DNA from: Thioalkalicoccus limnaeus
Lineage (GTDB): Bacteria; Pseudomonadota; Gammaproteobacteria; Chromatiales; Chromatiaceae
Reading direction: 5' to 3'
Assembly: GCF_041197575.1 (NCBI RefSeq)
Contig: NZ_JBDKXB010000014.1
Location: 1-64,000, forward strand
DNA length: 64,000 nt
The position numbers were made by a program, and so were the translations under genes. Shown piece by piece: positions 52,095-60,113 of this stretch. A model generated the notes under the pieces. The model was not told the DNA's origin. It was given only the letters and a program-made list of their open reading frames with translations, and did no database searches. Numbering within the stretch: position 1 is the first letter of the stretch; each line of letters begins with the position of its first letter.

Positions 52095-53720
52095 TCACGC
52101 CGAGTTCGCCTGCCCATCGAGGTGCGTGATCGCGCCCCAGTGCGCGCCGTCGCGGTAGACCAGCCAGGCCTGCTCCAGGGTCGCGAGCGCGGCATCGCGG
52201 CGCGACTCGGTGCGGAGCGTCTTGGGCCCGATGCGCAGCATCGCGCGCTCGTTTGCGCGCGCGTTGGGCTGCTCCAGGAGCCACGCATAGAGCTTGAGGG
52301 CACCCGCGCGGGCATCCTGCACATCGCGTTCACCGAAGACCCCACGCCAGGTCTCCAGGGCGTAGCTGGCCAGCGCCATCCCCTGGCGCAGGGCCTCGGC
52401 TTCGAGCCGAGTCGTTTCACCATGGTCAAAGACCGTCAGCACCCCGGCAATACGGAATGCCTGCTCGGTGAGGCGCACGGCGAACGGCTTGATATCGCGC
52501 AGCCTGGCGCCGCGTCCTTTCGCTTGGCGCTCCATACGTTCGAAGAAGGCCCCAGCCAGTTTCAACGCCTCAGGGCTCGGCTCGAGAACCCGGAGCCCGC
52601 CACAGTCTTCACCGAGCGCCTGCGCCAACAATCGGTTGCAGGCTCGCCAATAGTCACCGATCAGCGGATCCTGGTCGGCCCGCCAGCGCTGCGCGCGGCG
52701 CGGGAGGGCTGGCTCCGGCCAGGCGAGCAGGAAACGTGGCCAGAAGCCGATGTTCGCGAGCAACGGGTCGAGCAAGGTATCCTGGGCCGCCTCCGGCTGC
52801 AGCATCCAGTGCAGCGAGAGTCGGCGGTCATAAAGCTGGATGCGGCCCGCGGTGCCGCGCGCCACCGACACCTCGCCGTCGTCCCACAGGCCGTTGAAGG
52901 TAGCCGCCGTCTTGGCGCGGTTGTCCCGGCTCATGCCGTAGCCGGTGAGGACGGCAGCGGCCTCGGCGGTGAAGACGCCTTGCGAGGGCACGCCTTGGAG
53001 GAAGCTGCGTCGCAAGCCCTCGACGGTCCCATCCCGAGCGATGCGGTAAGGCTCCCGCGGCGGGATCGCGGCCGACTCGCCCGGCGGCGATTGGGCGATG
53101 GCCTCGAGCTCGGCCCGATAGGCCCGGGCCTCGTTGCGCTGGCGAGCCTGGATCGCCGCCTGGGCGACGCTGTCGACAGCCGACTTGCCGTCGCCTGACT
53201 CGCCGATCGTCAGGAGATACAGTGAGAGCGGTTTGACCGCCTCGAGGGTCCGGACATTGGCGATCGATTGAGTCAACAGCGCCGCGCTCGCCAGAAGCGA
53301 CTGGCCGGCCAGCGCGGGGCGCACCTGAAGCCCGGCGACCAGGGCGCGACAGGCATCAGCCAGAGGTCCCAGGGCATCGGTCGGATAGTCAAGGTTAGGG
53401 CCGTGGTCTGGCGCCAGCCGTTGCTCGGCACGACGCCGCAGGGCCGCCTTGTCGAACCCCGGACCACCCTGCCCGGAACGCGTTGTGGAAGATCCCAGCG
53501 GTGCGGATCGCGAGGCGGTCGGGAAAGGCCGACCGAGTCCCAGTCCGCGTGCGGCCTCGATCCGACGTGCCTCGGCGAGCAAGGTGACGTCCAACACGGG
53601 ATCCGCGTCACGACTTGCGGAGTCCATGAACGGAGGCTGGAAGATCGGACTGACAGGACGTGCGTCCTGGTCATCCGGTGCCGGTGGCGGCAGCTCAAAC
53701 GGTGGGGCAGTCAGGGTCAT
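52095..53720 (-). CDS. DUF3987 family protein (mobile-element ATPase/primase-like)
   Basis: 541 residues. The Walker A motif LLTIGESGDGKSAVDSVA is near residue 165, with downstream conserved segments EPYRIARDGTVEGLRRSFLQGVPSQGVFTAEAAAVLTGYGMSRDNRAKTAATFNGLWDDGEVSVARGT and QLYDRRLSLHWMLQPEAAQDTLLDPLLANIGFWPRFLLAWPEPA, typical of DUF3987 proteins found on plasmids, phages and integrative elements. They are thought to act in element replication. The N-terminal 110 residues are low-complexity. The gene ends 68 bases from the iteron array; AlpA-like and HTH genes lie just upstream. Confidence 0.9.
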   Translation of the reverse strand: MTLTAPPFELPPPAPDDQDARPVSPIFQPPFMDSASRDADPVLDVTLLAEARRIEAARGLGLGRPFPTASRSAPLGSSTTRSGQGGPGFDKAALRRRAEQRLAPDHGPNLDYPTDALGPLADACRALVAGLQVRPALAGQSLLASAALLTQSIANVRTLEAVKPLSLYLLTIGESGDGKSAVDSVAQAAIQARQRNEARAYRAELEAIAQSPPGESAAIPPREPYRIARDGTVEGLRRSFLQGVPSQGVFTAEAAAVLTGYGMSRDNRAKTAATFNGLWDDGEVSVARGTAGRIQLYDRRLSLHWMLQPEAAQDTLLDPLLANIGFWPRFLLAWPEPALPRRAQRWRADQDPLIGDYWRACNRLLAQALGEDCGGLRVLEPSPEALKLAGAFFERMERQAKGRGARLRDIKPFAVRLTEQAFRIAGVLTVFDHGETTRLEAEALRQGMALASYALETWRGVFGERDVQDARAGALKLYAWLLEQPNARANERAMLRIGPKTLRTESRRDAALATLEQAWLVYRDGAHWGAITHLDGQANSA

Positions 53721-53945
53721 CGATCCGTCTCACAGGACAGCGTGAGACCAACGGTGACGTCAGTCGGCACAGGCCCCGAGCGGATGCCGCCCCCGTTGCG
53801 GTGCGGTACACTGTGGCGTGCCGGTGCTCAACCGTTGGCCGCGGTTGGAGCTTCGTGGCCGGCGCCTTGGCCGGCGCCGGCCGACGGTATCCGTAACGCC
53901 CCACTGTCAGAGTCAGTGGGGCGTTCGCTTATCGGCCGTCGTGCT

Positions 53946-54158
53946 TCAGCCCGGTTGGTCCCGCGCGGCGGCCGCGCGTGCGGCTTGCCACTGTTCGATC
54001 TCCTCGACATCCCATACGACGGTACACAGACCCAGGCGAATCGGCGCGGGCATCAGCCCGCGGGCAACCCACCGGCGCAGCGTCGAACGATGGACCGAGA
54101 GATGGTTGGCGAGCGCACGCTCGCGGAGATAGCGACGAGGCGTAGCGAGGGTAGCCAT
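53946..54158 (-). CDS. AlpA-like excisionase/HTH regulator
   Basis: 70 residues from MATLATPRRYLRERA. A MerR-like winged HTH (LANHLSVHRSTLRRWVARGLMPAPIRLG) and a wing TVVWDVEEIEQWQAARA, as in AlpA-type regulators of cryptic prophages and excisionases. The start lacks a strong RBS; a frame upstream (54215) is longer but less conserved. It is divergent from the duplicated-HTH gene and lies upstream of DUF3987, a usual place for element control genes. Confidence 0.75.
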   Translation of the reverse strand: MATLATPRRYLRERALANHLSVHRSTLRRWVARGLMPAPIRLGLCTVVWDVEEIEQWQAARAAAARDQPG

Positions 54159-54266
54159 GAGCGATGTATCCGTTCTAAACCATAACAATCGGTGGTAAGC
54201 TGACCGCCGAGACAAGGTGCGCCGACTCTCCGGCAGATGTTACGGTTTGATACAATAACAGACACC

Positions 54267-54869
54267 ATGGAAAACGCAACACCCCACGACGCCGCGCCTC
54301 GTGACGCTGAACTGCTCGATGTCCTGAAAACCGGCTTTGGACTCGACTCCGATGCCCAGGTGGCGGCCTTCCTGGGCATCACGCGGACGACCATCCACAG
54401 CGTACGCCACGGCAAGGCGCGATTAGGGATCCTGCAGCGGATCAAGATCCTCGATCACATTGGCTTTCTGCACAGCCGGCAATGGCTGGAGAGCCTGTTG
54501 CCGGAGCGGCTCAGCGAGCGCATCCGCCGCTCGAGCCACAGGCTGGCCCGACGCCAAGTCCGGGCCCGGCAGCGTCTGAAGCGCGACTTGGACGTGGAGG
54601 GCGAGCTCCTCGATCTCGTTCAGGATGCCTGCGGGTTCCGTACCGATACCGAGTTGGCGGAGTTTCTCGGCGTGGCGCGCAACACCATCTCCAACGTGCG
54701 GGCAGGACGCGCCAGTCTGGGGCCGCGTCCGCGCTTGCGCATCCTCAACCAGTTTGCTCCGTTCGACACCGAGCGGGTCGATGCGGTGCTGGACTCCACC
54801 GATGCCTTGATCGAGGCGGTACGAGAGTGGATGGACCGTCAAGGGGAAAATAGGGAACACGACGCTTAG
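54267..54869 (+). CDS. Internally duplicated HTH protein
   Basis: 200 residues from MENATPHD (54267; an upstream start at 54237 adds ten residues). Two similar segments lie at about residues 16-68 (LLDVLKTGFGLDSDAQVAAFLGITRTTIHSVRHGKARLGILQRIKIL) and 113-165 (LLDLVQDACGFRTDTELAEFLGVARNTISNVRAGRASLGPRPRLRIL). Each is an XRE-like HTH with D-x-x-A-x-FLG-x-x-R-x-TI-x-x-VR-x-G-x-A-x-LG. Between them is a basic linker (RLARRQVRARQRLKRD). A tandem duplication within one gene; probably binds paired sites. Divergent from the AlpA-like gene. Confidence 0.72.
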   Translation: MENATPHDAAPRDAELLDVLKTGFGLDSDAQVAAFLGITRTTIHSVRHGKARLGILQRIKILDHIGFLHSRQWLESLLPERLSERIRRSSHRLARRQVRARQRLKRDLDVEGELLDLVQDACGFRTDTELAEFLGVARNTISNVRAGRASLGPRPRLRILNQFAPFDTERVDAVLDSTDALIEAVREWMDRQGENREHDA

Positions 54870-55253
54870 CTTGGTTTCTCGCGCAGGCGTAACAGGCCCA
54901 GCGCCCTGCACTCGCAATCTGAGCTCGGCCTCGAGGATCCCCGGGGCACCGCTACGCAAGATGTCACAGATTTACCTGCGCACCGCACTCAATCGAAGGA
55001 TGTCCGTTGGTAACGAGATCGCTTCGAGCGACCTCTGGCCATGTCCCCCGTTCTGAGGTGGAGGATGGCAAGCGCCCTGCCCATCGCGACGACCACCCGT
55101 CACGGTGTCTCCTTATCCAGCAGCACCAGCAGGCGAACGCCAGGATCAGATGTGGTATCTGCGTGGACGCGTGCGCGCAAGCTCACAATCACGGCCCAGC
55201 AGCGAGAATCGAACGCGACTACAGACGCGACTACAAGACGATGTTTCCGCCGA
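54870..55253. other. 384-base region, possible element edge
   Basis: No complete gene. About 55200-55240 contains GCGACTACAGACGCGACTAC, repeats of the GCGACTACA type often seen at integrase starts beside tRNA attachment sites (recall), here directly before the tRNA-Pro terminator. It may be the scar of an integrated element. The rest is unremarkable. Confidence 0.35.
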
Positions 55254-55293
55254 AAAGGAAAAAGCGGCTAGCCAATTTCTCAGCTAACCGCTT
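55254..55293 (-). terminator. Rho-independent terminator of tRNA-Pro
   Basis: On the minus strand, AGCGGTTAGC (about 55292-55283) pairs with GCTAGCCGCT (about 55272-55263; one mismatch-type pair), followed by T5 and C (55258-55254 side). It lies just downstream of the tRNA-Pro 3' end. Confidence 0.72.
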
Positions 55294-55300
55294 GCTTTTA

Positions 55301-55378
<78 letters not shown>

Positions 55379-55773
55379 GAAGACTGGTCAGCGTACCGCG
55401 CACCTCGCTCTATGTCAAACCATGGCTCAACCGGAGGTGGCGCTGTAAGGGGCGTGGTCATGCTTGCCACTTCGGTGGTCATCGCGGCACTCGACGCAAA
55501 GCGCCGCACGGCCTAGGCGATACCGCAGAGCGGCGATCACGAGTCACCGAGGGTTTTGATGAGCGGTCTGAATCAACGACGCTGGCGCGCCGAAAAACGA
55601 AACGAAACGAAACGAAACGAACCGCACCGGTGGCCATGACAAGGATCCTCGGCCGACGGGTTGATCGGCCATCAGATCTCAGTGCTTGCCCAACGATGCG
55701 GTTCACCAAACCACGGATTACCGCACTTCACGTACGATGTGGTTCGGGGCCGCGATGATCGCCGCGACCGTCA
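55379..55773. other. 395-base intergenic region
   Basis: It contains the CGAAA short tandem repeat (see next entry) and no supportable gene. The tRNA-Pro promoter on the minus strand should lie in its first 60 bases. The rest is GC-rich; a minus-strand frame open over 55479-55709 is judged a shadow. Confidence 0.35.
55596..55622. repeat. Short tandem repeat (ACGAA)n
   Basis: About five copies of ACGAA/CGAAA occur in a row (…AACGAAACGAAACGAAACGA…). Such repeats can change length by slippage. It is 150-180 bases after the DUF4168 gene stop, and no gene is spanned by it. Confidence 0.75.
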
Positions 55774-56271
55774 TCAGTCCATGGCCGCGAAAACGCGCAT
55801 CCGGAAACGCAGGTCCTTGTCCATCGCGTCGGCGATCTCGTTGTACTGATCGACGCTGATCTGCGCCGCGTCGAGTGCCGCCAGCGCACTGCCCTGAGCC
55901 TCTTTGCGCAGCGCCTGCGCCTGCTCGACCTGGTCAGCACCTGGGAACGCGGCCCGGAACTTCGCACTGATGCCCTTCAGTTCAGCGAAGGCCGCGGCGA
56001 AGCGATCAAGCGTGTCCGCATCGACATCCGGGATCGCGGCGGGGGGCTGGCCCCAATCTAGTCCCGGAGCCGTGTAGGGCACCGCACCCGGCGTCTTGGT
56101 CCAAGTTGGAGATTCGCCCTCAGCGGGCACCTGCGACACACTGCACCATTGCGCGGTGCAGGACCAGGCCGTGTAGGGAAACTGACCGGGGATCGCCCTT
56201 GCCGAGGCAAGCGCAGGCAGGCAGAGGGCCGCGGAAACGGCCACCAGTAGCATGGTACGGCTCTTGGACAT
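55774..56271 (-). CDS. DUF4168-like secreted protein (first paralogue)
   Basis: 165 residues. Signal peptide (MLLVAVSAALCLPALASARA, cleavage about residue 25), then PGQFPYTAWSCTAQWCSVSQ (Cys pair separated by five residues), a Pro-rich linker, and the helical DUF4168-type domain (FAAAFAELKGISAKFRAAFPGADQVEQAQALRKEAQGSALAALDAAQISVDQYNEIADAMDKDLRFRMR). A periplasmic or exported product is expected. Same layout and motif as the next gene, with about 100 bases between; both are minus-strand. Function unknown. Confidence 0.85.
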   Translation of the reverse strand: MSKSRTMLLVAVSAALCLPALASARAIPGQFPYTAWSCTAQWCSVSQVPAEGESPTWTKTPGAVPYTAPGLDWGQPPAAIPDVDADTLDRFAAAFAELKGISAKFRAAFPGADQVEQAQALRKEAQGSALAALDAAQISVDQYNEIADAMDKDLRFRMRVFAAMD

Positions 56272-56379
56272 TTGGATTGCTCCTCTCGGTTGAGATTCTG
56301 TGACAGATCAGGCTTGCGCGGGCCGACACCCGTCGGTGAGATCACGCGACGGTCGTCGACCCAGCGGACGGGACGAGGA

Positions 56380-56943
56380 TCAGTTCAGACGGGCAAAGAG
56401 ACGCATCCGCAGATCCGTGTCGCGGTCCATCGCGCTGGCGACATCGTTGTATTCGTCCAGTGTGATCTCGGCCGCTTCAAGCGCCGCCATGGTCTCGGCC
56501 TGCGCGGCTTCGCGCAGTTCCTGAGCCTGCTGCTCGGTCTTGGCCGCCTGCAGCTTGGTGGCGAAGTCGCCGGTGATCTCCTTGACCTTGCCGAAGGCGG
56601 TCACGAAACGATCGAGGGTTTCGCTCTCGAATTGCACCTCGGCGGGGGCCCCCGGCGTGTAAGCGCGGACGTGCGGTACCCGGGTCCATGTCAACTCATC
56701 GCTGGTTGCCGGCAAAACGGCCGGGCTGCACCATTGGCCGCTGCAGGACCAGGCGGTGTAAGGGAACTGACCAGGGACCCCAGAACCGAGACCCGACTCC
56801 GGCGCCTTGCCCGGGAGCGCTTTCGGCGCCCACCCGATCCCCTCGTGATAGGGGAGCGCGGACGGCGTGGTGGCGCTGGCAATGCCGGACACGCACAAGG
56901 CAGCGGATAAGACTAGGAGTCGAGCGGTGAACTTCTTCGCCAT
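56380..56943 (-). CDS. DUF4168-like secreted protein (second paralogue)
   Basis: 187 residues. Signal peptide (LLVLSAALCVSGIASA), a 35-residue variable stretch, the motif PGQFPYTAWSCSGQWCSPAV shared with the paralogue, then the DUF4168-type helical domain (FVTAFGKVKEITGDFATKLQAAKTEQQAQELREAAQAETMAALEAAEITLDEYNDVASAMDRDTDLRMRLF). The two conserved Cys are likely to form a disulfide or bind a ligand. It is just downstream of a sigma-54-type promoter and the palindrome beyond, and of the sigma-54 activator gene. Probably the target of that regulator. Confidence 0.86.
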   Translation of the reverse strand: MAKKFTARLLVLSAALCVSGIASATTPSALPYHEGIGWAPKALPGKAPESGLGSGVPGQFPYTAWSCSGQWCSPAVLPATSDELTWTRVPHVRAYTPGAPAEVQFESETLDRFVTAFGKVKEITGDFATKLQAAKTEQQAQELREAAQAETMAALEAAEITLDEYNDVASAMDRDTDLRMRLFARLN

Positions 56944-57013
56944 CTGATTGTTCCTCTCGTTGGGTTGTCGATCGAATCACCACGATTCTTGGCGTGGTCA
57001 CGCGCAGGAATTA

Positions 57014-57028
57014 GCAAGGTCTATGCCG
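57014..57028 (-). promoter_or_regulatory. Sigma-54-type promoter (GG-N10-GC)
   Basis: Minus-strand text GGCATAGACCTTGCTA: GG at 57027-57026 and GC at 57015-57014, separated by the diagnostic 10 bases (CATAGACCTT). It resembles TGGCACG-N4-TTGCA in the TTGC half. The predicted transcription start is about 57002, 59 bases before the ATG of the second DUF4168 gene. A sigma-54 activator gene is adjacent, supporting the match. Confidence 0.6.
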
Positions 57029-57133
57029 CTTTTGCCCCAGCAGCGAATCGACTCTCCGCTCAGTCACATGGCCACTTACCCGGCACAGCCGAACGACAGC
57101 GGGTACCAGTGTGACACACCACCATCGTGGCGC

Positions 57134-57152
57134 ATGTGCCAATGTGGCACAT
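57134..57152. promoter_or_regulatory. Perfect palindrome, likely activator binding site
   Basis: ATGTGCCA-ATG-TGGCACAT, an 8-3-8 perfect palindrome, lies about 110 bases upstream of the -24 GG of the sigma-54-type promoter and 16 bases after the regulator stop. That distance suits an enhancer-like upstream site for a sigma-54 activator. Related half-sites (GTGTGACACAC about 57109-57119; TGGCGCAT about 57129-57136) lie next to it. Confidence 0.6.
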
Positions 57153-57167
57153 CATCAGCCCGACGCC

Positions 57168-58559
57168 TCATCGTTCGTCGAGATAACGATAGAGCGTCCG
57201 TCGACCGATACCGAGGATCTTGGCCGCCTGGCGTTTGTTCTGGTCGACCCGCTCGAGGACCTGTGCGACGTAGCGACGCTCCAGCTCTCGCAGGGTCGGT
57301 AGCGGCTCCTCCTCGTCGATCAACTGGTCGAGGCAGGAAGTCGCCACCGTATCACCCTGTGGTTGCGGCCTAGCGCCACGAATACGCTCGGGCAGATCGT
57401 CGATATCGATCTCGCCAGTCCGGCAGAAGACGACGGCCCGCTCGATCGCGTTGGAGAGTTCGCGGACATTGCCGGGAAAGGAATACGCCTTGAGACACTG
57501 CATCGCGGCCTCGGTGATGCGGCACACTGGGGGCGTACAGGACTTGCCAAAGCGCGCAACCAAAAAGGCGGTCAGAAGCTCGATATCCTCGCCGCGCTCG
57601 CGCAGCGGCGGGATCGACAGCGAGAAGGTCTCGAGGCGATAGAAGAGATCCGCCCGGAAACGCCCGGCCTCGATCTCTTGCTCCAGATCACGGTTGGTGG
57701 CGGCGATGACGCGGACATCGAAGACCCGCTCGCGATTCTCGCCGACCGCCCGCGCCTGCCCGTCCTGCAAGACACGCAGCAATTTCGCCTGCATCGCCGT
57801 CGGCATCTCGCCGATCTCGTCGAGCAGCAAGGTCCCCTTGTCGGCCTCCGCGAACAGACCGCGGCGCGCCCGCTGGGCGCCGGTGAAGGCACCCGCGGCG
57901 TGACCGAAGAGCTCGCTTTCGAGAAGCTCGGCCGGAATCCCGGCGCAATTGATCGCGACAAAGGCCTCACGGCGCCGCTCGCTCTCGGCATGAATCGCAC
58001 GCGCGACCATCTCCTTGCCGACCCCGCTTTCGCCGGAAAGCAAGACCGGGCCACTGGCTCGGGCGATCCGCTGGATCTGCTCGAACAGGCGGCGCATCAC
58101 CGGGCTGCGTCCGAGCACGCCGTGAAAATCGGCGCCGCCGATCAAGCTCTGATAACGCCTGTACTCCCGGTCGATCGTGCGTCGTTCGAGATTTCGTTCG
58201 ACGCTGAGTGCCAGATGGTCGAGATCGAGCGGTTTCGTCAAGAAATCATCGGCTCCTCGTTTCAGGGCCGTGACGGCCTGCTCGACGGTGCCGAATGCAG
58301 TGATGATGACGAAGGCCGGCGGATCCTCGGACTCCTTGACGAGCGACAGCAGATCCAGGCCGCTGGCATCCGGCAGGCGCAGATCCGAGACCACCAGGTC
58401 GAAGGCCTGGGTCGCCAACAAACCACGCGCCGCATCGGCGTGTTCGGCGGTCGCCACCTCGAGGCCGGCCTCTCCGAGCTCGATCGCGATCAAATCGCGC
58501 AGCGGACGGTCGTCCTCGACCACGAGGACGCGACCGATCAATGGCGCCCCGCTGCTCAC
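57168..58559 (-). CDS. Sigma-54-dependent response regulator
   Basis: 463 residues from a GTG that overlaps the kinase stop by four bases (GTGA). Receiver domain (about 8-125: VLVVEDDRPLRDLIA, Asp in VSDLRLPDASG, KRGADDFLTKPLD), AAA+ domain (about 150-380) with Walker A GESGVGKE, the sigma-54 contact GAFTGA (GHAAGAFTGAQRARRG), Walker B LLLDEIGEMP and the arginine-finger stretch, then a Fis-type HTH (RQAAKILGIGRRTLYRYLDER). It activates sigma-54 promoters after phosphorylation. The promoter and palindrome toward the DUF4168 genes lie just downstream. Confidence 0.95.
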   Translation of the reverse strand: MSSGAPLIGRVLVVEDDRPLRDLIAIELGEAGLEVATAEHADAARGLLATQAFDLVVSDLRLPDASGLDLLSLVKESEDPPAFVIITAFGTVEQAVTALKRGADDFLTKPLDLDHLALSVERNLERRTIDREYRRYQSLIGGADFHGVLGRSPVMRRLFEQIQRIARASGPVLLSGESGVGKEMVARAIHAESERRREAFVAINCAGIPAELLESELFGHAAGAFTGAQRARRGLFAEADKGTLLLDEIGEMPTAMQAKLLRVLQDGQARAVGENRERVFDVRVIAATNRDLEQEIEAGRFRADLFYRLETFSLSIPPLRERGEDIELLTAFLVARFGKSCTPPVCRITEAAMQCLKAYSFPGNVRELSNAIERAVVFCRTGEIDIDDLPERIRGARPQPQGDTVATSCLDQLIDEEEPLPTLRELERRYVAQVLERVDQNKRQAAKILGIGRRTLYRYLDER

Positions 58560-60061
58560 CTCTTCGCCTCGTCGGCTACCGGGAGACACAGACGAAACCG
58601 CGCGCCGCCGAGGGCCTCGCTGCGATCCACTGTGATGGAACCACCATGCTCGCGCGCGACCGTCTCGACCAGAGCCAGGCCCATGCCAGTGCCCTCGCCC
58701 GACGCCTTTGTCGTGAAGAAGGGATCGAAGATCCGCGCGCGGATCGCCTCTGGGACACCTGGCCCAGCGTCCTCGATCTCGTAGCACAGCCGATCGCCGT
58801 CGTGGACCCAACGGACCGAGACGGTACTGCCCCGACCGGCCTGGAGGGCGTTGTCGAGCAGATTGTGCAGCGCTTGTTCCAAGCGGACCGGGTCCGCTAA
58901 CAGGCTCGGAGCCGGGCGCGGCCCCTCGGTGCGCACCGACCTCGGCGGGCTGTCCGGGTCCGCGTTCAGTTGCGCGAGGGCCCCCTGCAATGGAAGGTCC
59001 ATCGCAATCGATCGCCGTTCCGGCGGGCGCGCGCGGGCATAGTCGAGCAACTGTTTGATCAATCGCTCCATGCGCGCCACTTCCTGCCGGACCACGCCGA
59101 GGGCGCGAACGACCCGTTCTGGCAGGTCCTGATGGCGTTGCGCGCGCTGGGCCTGCCCGCCGATGGTGCTCAATGGGCTGCCGAGTTGATGCGCGATGCC
59201 GGCGGCGAAGTGGCCCAGGGCCGCGAGCTTTTCGGATTGGTGCAGGCGCTGCACCAGGGCCGTTTCCCGGGCCTGCTGCGCGCGCAGCGCCTCGTGCGAT
59301 TGCGCGATGCTATCGAGCATCCCGTTCAACGCCGACGTGAGCTGGTGGAATTCGCGCGGCCCTTGAGGCACGATGCGGTGATCGAGGTTGCCGGCCTCGA
59401 TCTTCCCCAGGCCGTCATTGATCGAAGCCAGATGCCGACCGATCACCCATCGATAGCCACCGATGAAGATCAGCGCGATCGCGACCCCGGTCCCGACGAT
59501 AAAAAACCCGGTTTGGCGGCGCACCTGACCGAGATAGTGATCGAAGTCGCTGGCCCGACGCGTGATTTGGAGCATGCCGACGATCCGTTCGCCGGCATCG
59601 GTCAGGGGCACGAAATACGAAAAGACGGCGTCGGGACTCGTGTCGAGGAATTCGCCGCCGCGCAAGCCGAGCAGCGCCAATCCCGACGCGCGTTCCGAGG
59701 GTACCGAGACCTGGGATGCACCGGCGGACGCGACCAACTGACCTTGCTCCCCATACACGTAGATGCCATAGACCTGGTCGAAATCGAAGGCGGCCTCGAG
59801 CACCCACTGCAATCCTTCCGGTCGTTGATGAATGAGCGCCTGACTCAAGGGGAAACGCAGTGCGCGCCCGATCAAGGCGATCTCGTCCTGCATGCGGCTG
59901 CTCGCGTGCGACTCCAGCAAGCGCAGGCTCTGCCAACCAGTCAGCGTCATCGTCGTCAGCAACGGCAACAGGATGATCGTCAACAAGGCCCGATTGATCG
60001 ACCAGGGTTGCGACCGCCATCGGATCGATGTCCGGGCCGGGGAACTCATCGAATCTGACAT
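58556..60061 (-). CDS. Membrane sensor histidine kinase
   Basis: 501 residues. Two transmembrane helices (about 24-46: ALLTIILLPLLTTMTLTGW; about 186-206: FFIVGTGVAIALIFIGGY) flank a periplasmic sensor domain of about 140 residues (EALDFDQVYGIYVYGEQ...; DYFVPLTDAGERIVGML). A HAMP region follows, then the H-box ALGHFAAGIAHQLGSPLSTIGG (His near residue 297), N-box LEQALHNLLDNALQAG and G-boxes FEDAGPGVPE / GEGTGMGLALV. It phosphorylates the overlapping sigma-54 regulator. It starts 53 bases after lptF. Confidence 0.94.
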   Translation of the reverse strand: MSDSMSSPARTSIRWRSQPWSINRALLTIILLPLLTTMTLTGWQSLRLLESHASSRMQDEIALIGRALRFPLSQALIHQRPEGLQWVLEAAFDFDQVYGIYVYGEQGQLVASAGASQVSVPSERASGLALLGLRGGEFLDTSPDAVFSYFVPLTDAGERIVGMLQITRRASDFDHYLGQVRRQTGFFIVGTGVAIALIFIGGYRWVIGRHLASINDGLGKIEAGNLDHRIVPQGPREFHQLTSALNGMLDSIAQSHEALRAQQARETALVQRLHQSEKLAALGHFAAGIAHQLGSPLSTIGGQAQRAQRHQDLPERVVRALGVVRQEVARMERLIKQLLDYARARPPERRSIAMDLPLQGALAQLNADPDSPPRSVRTEGPRPAPSLLADPVRLEQALHNLLDNALQAGRGSTVSVRWVHDGDRLCYEIEDAGPGVPEAIRARIFDPFFTTKASGEGTGMGLALVETVAREHGGSITVDRSEALGGARFRLCLPVADEAKR

Positions 60062-60113
60062 GCTGCCCTCTCGTGCGTCCTCCAGCGACTCGCCGCCATC
60101 AGCAGGACGATCG

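Noticed and set aside
55479..55709. Minus-strand frame rich in Arg and Ser
   Set aside because: Composition-driven open frame with no start site or conserved text.
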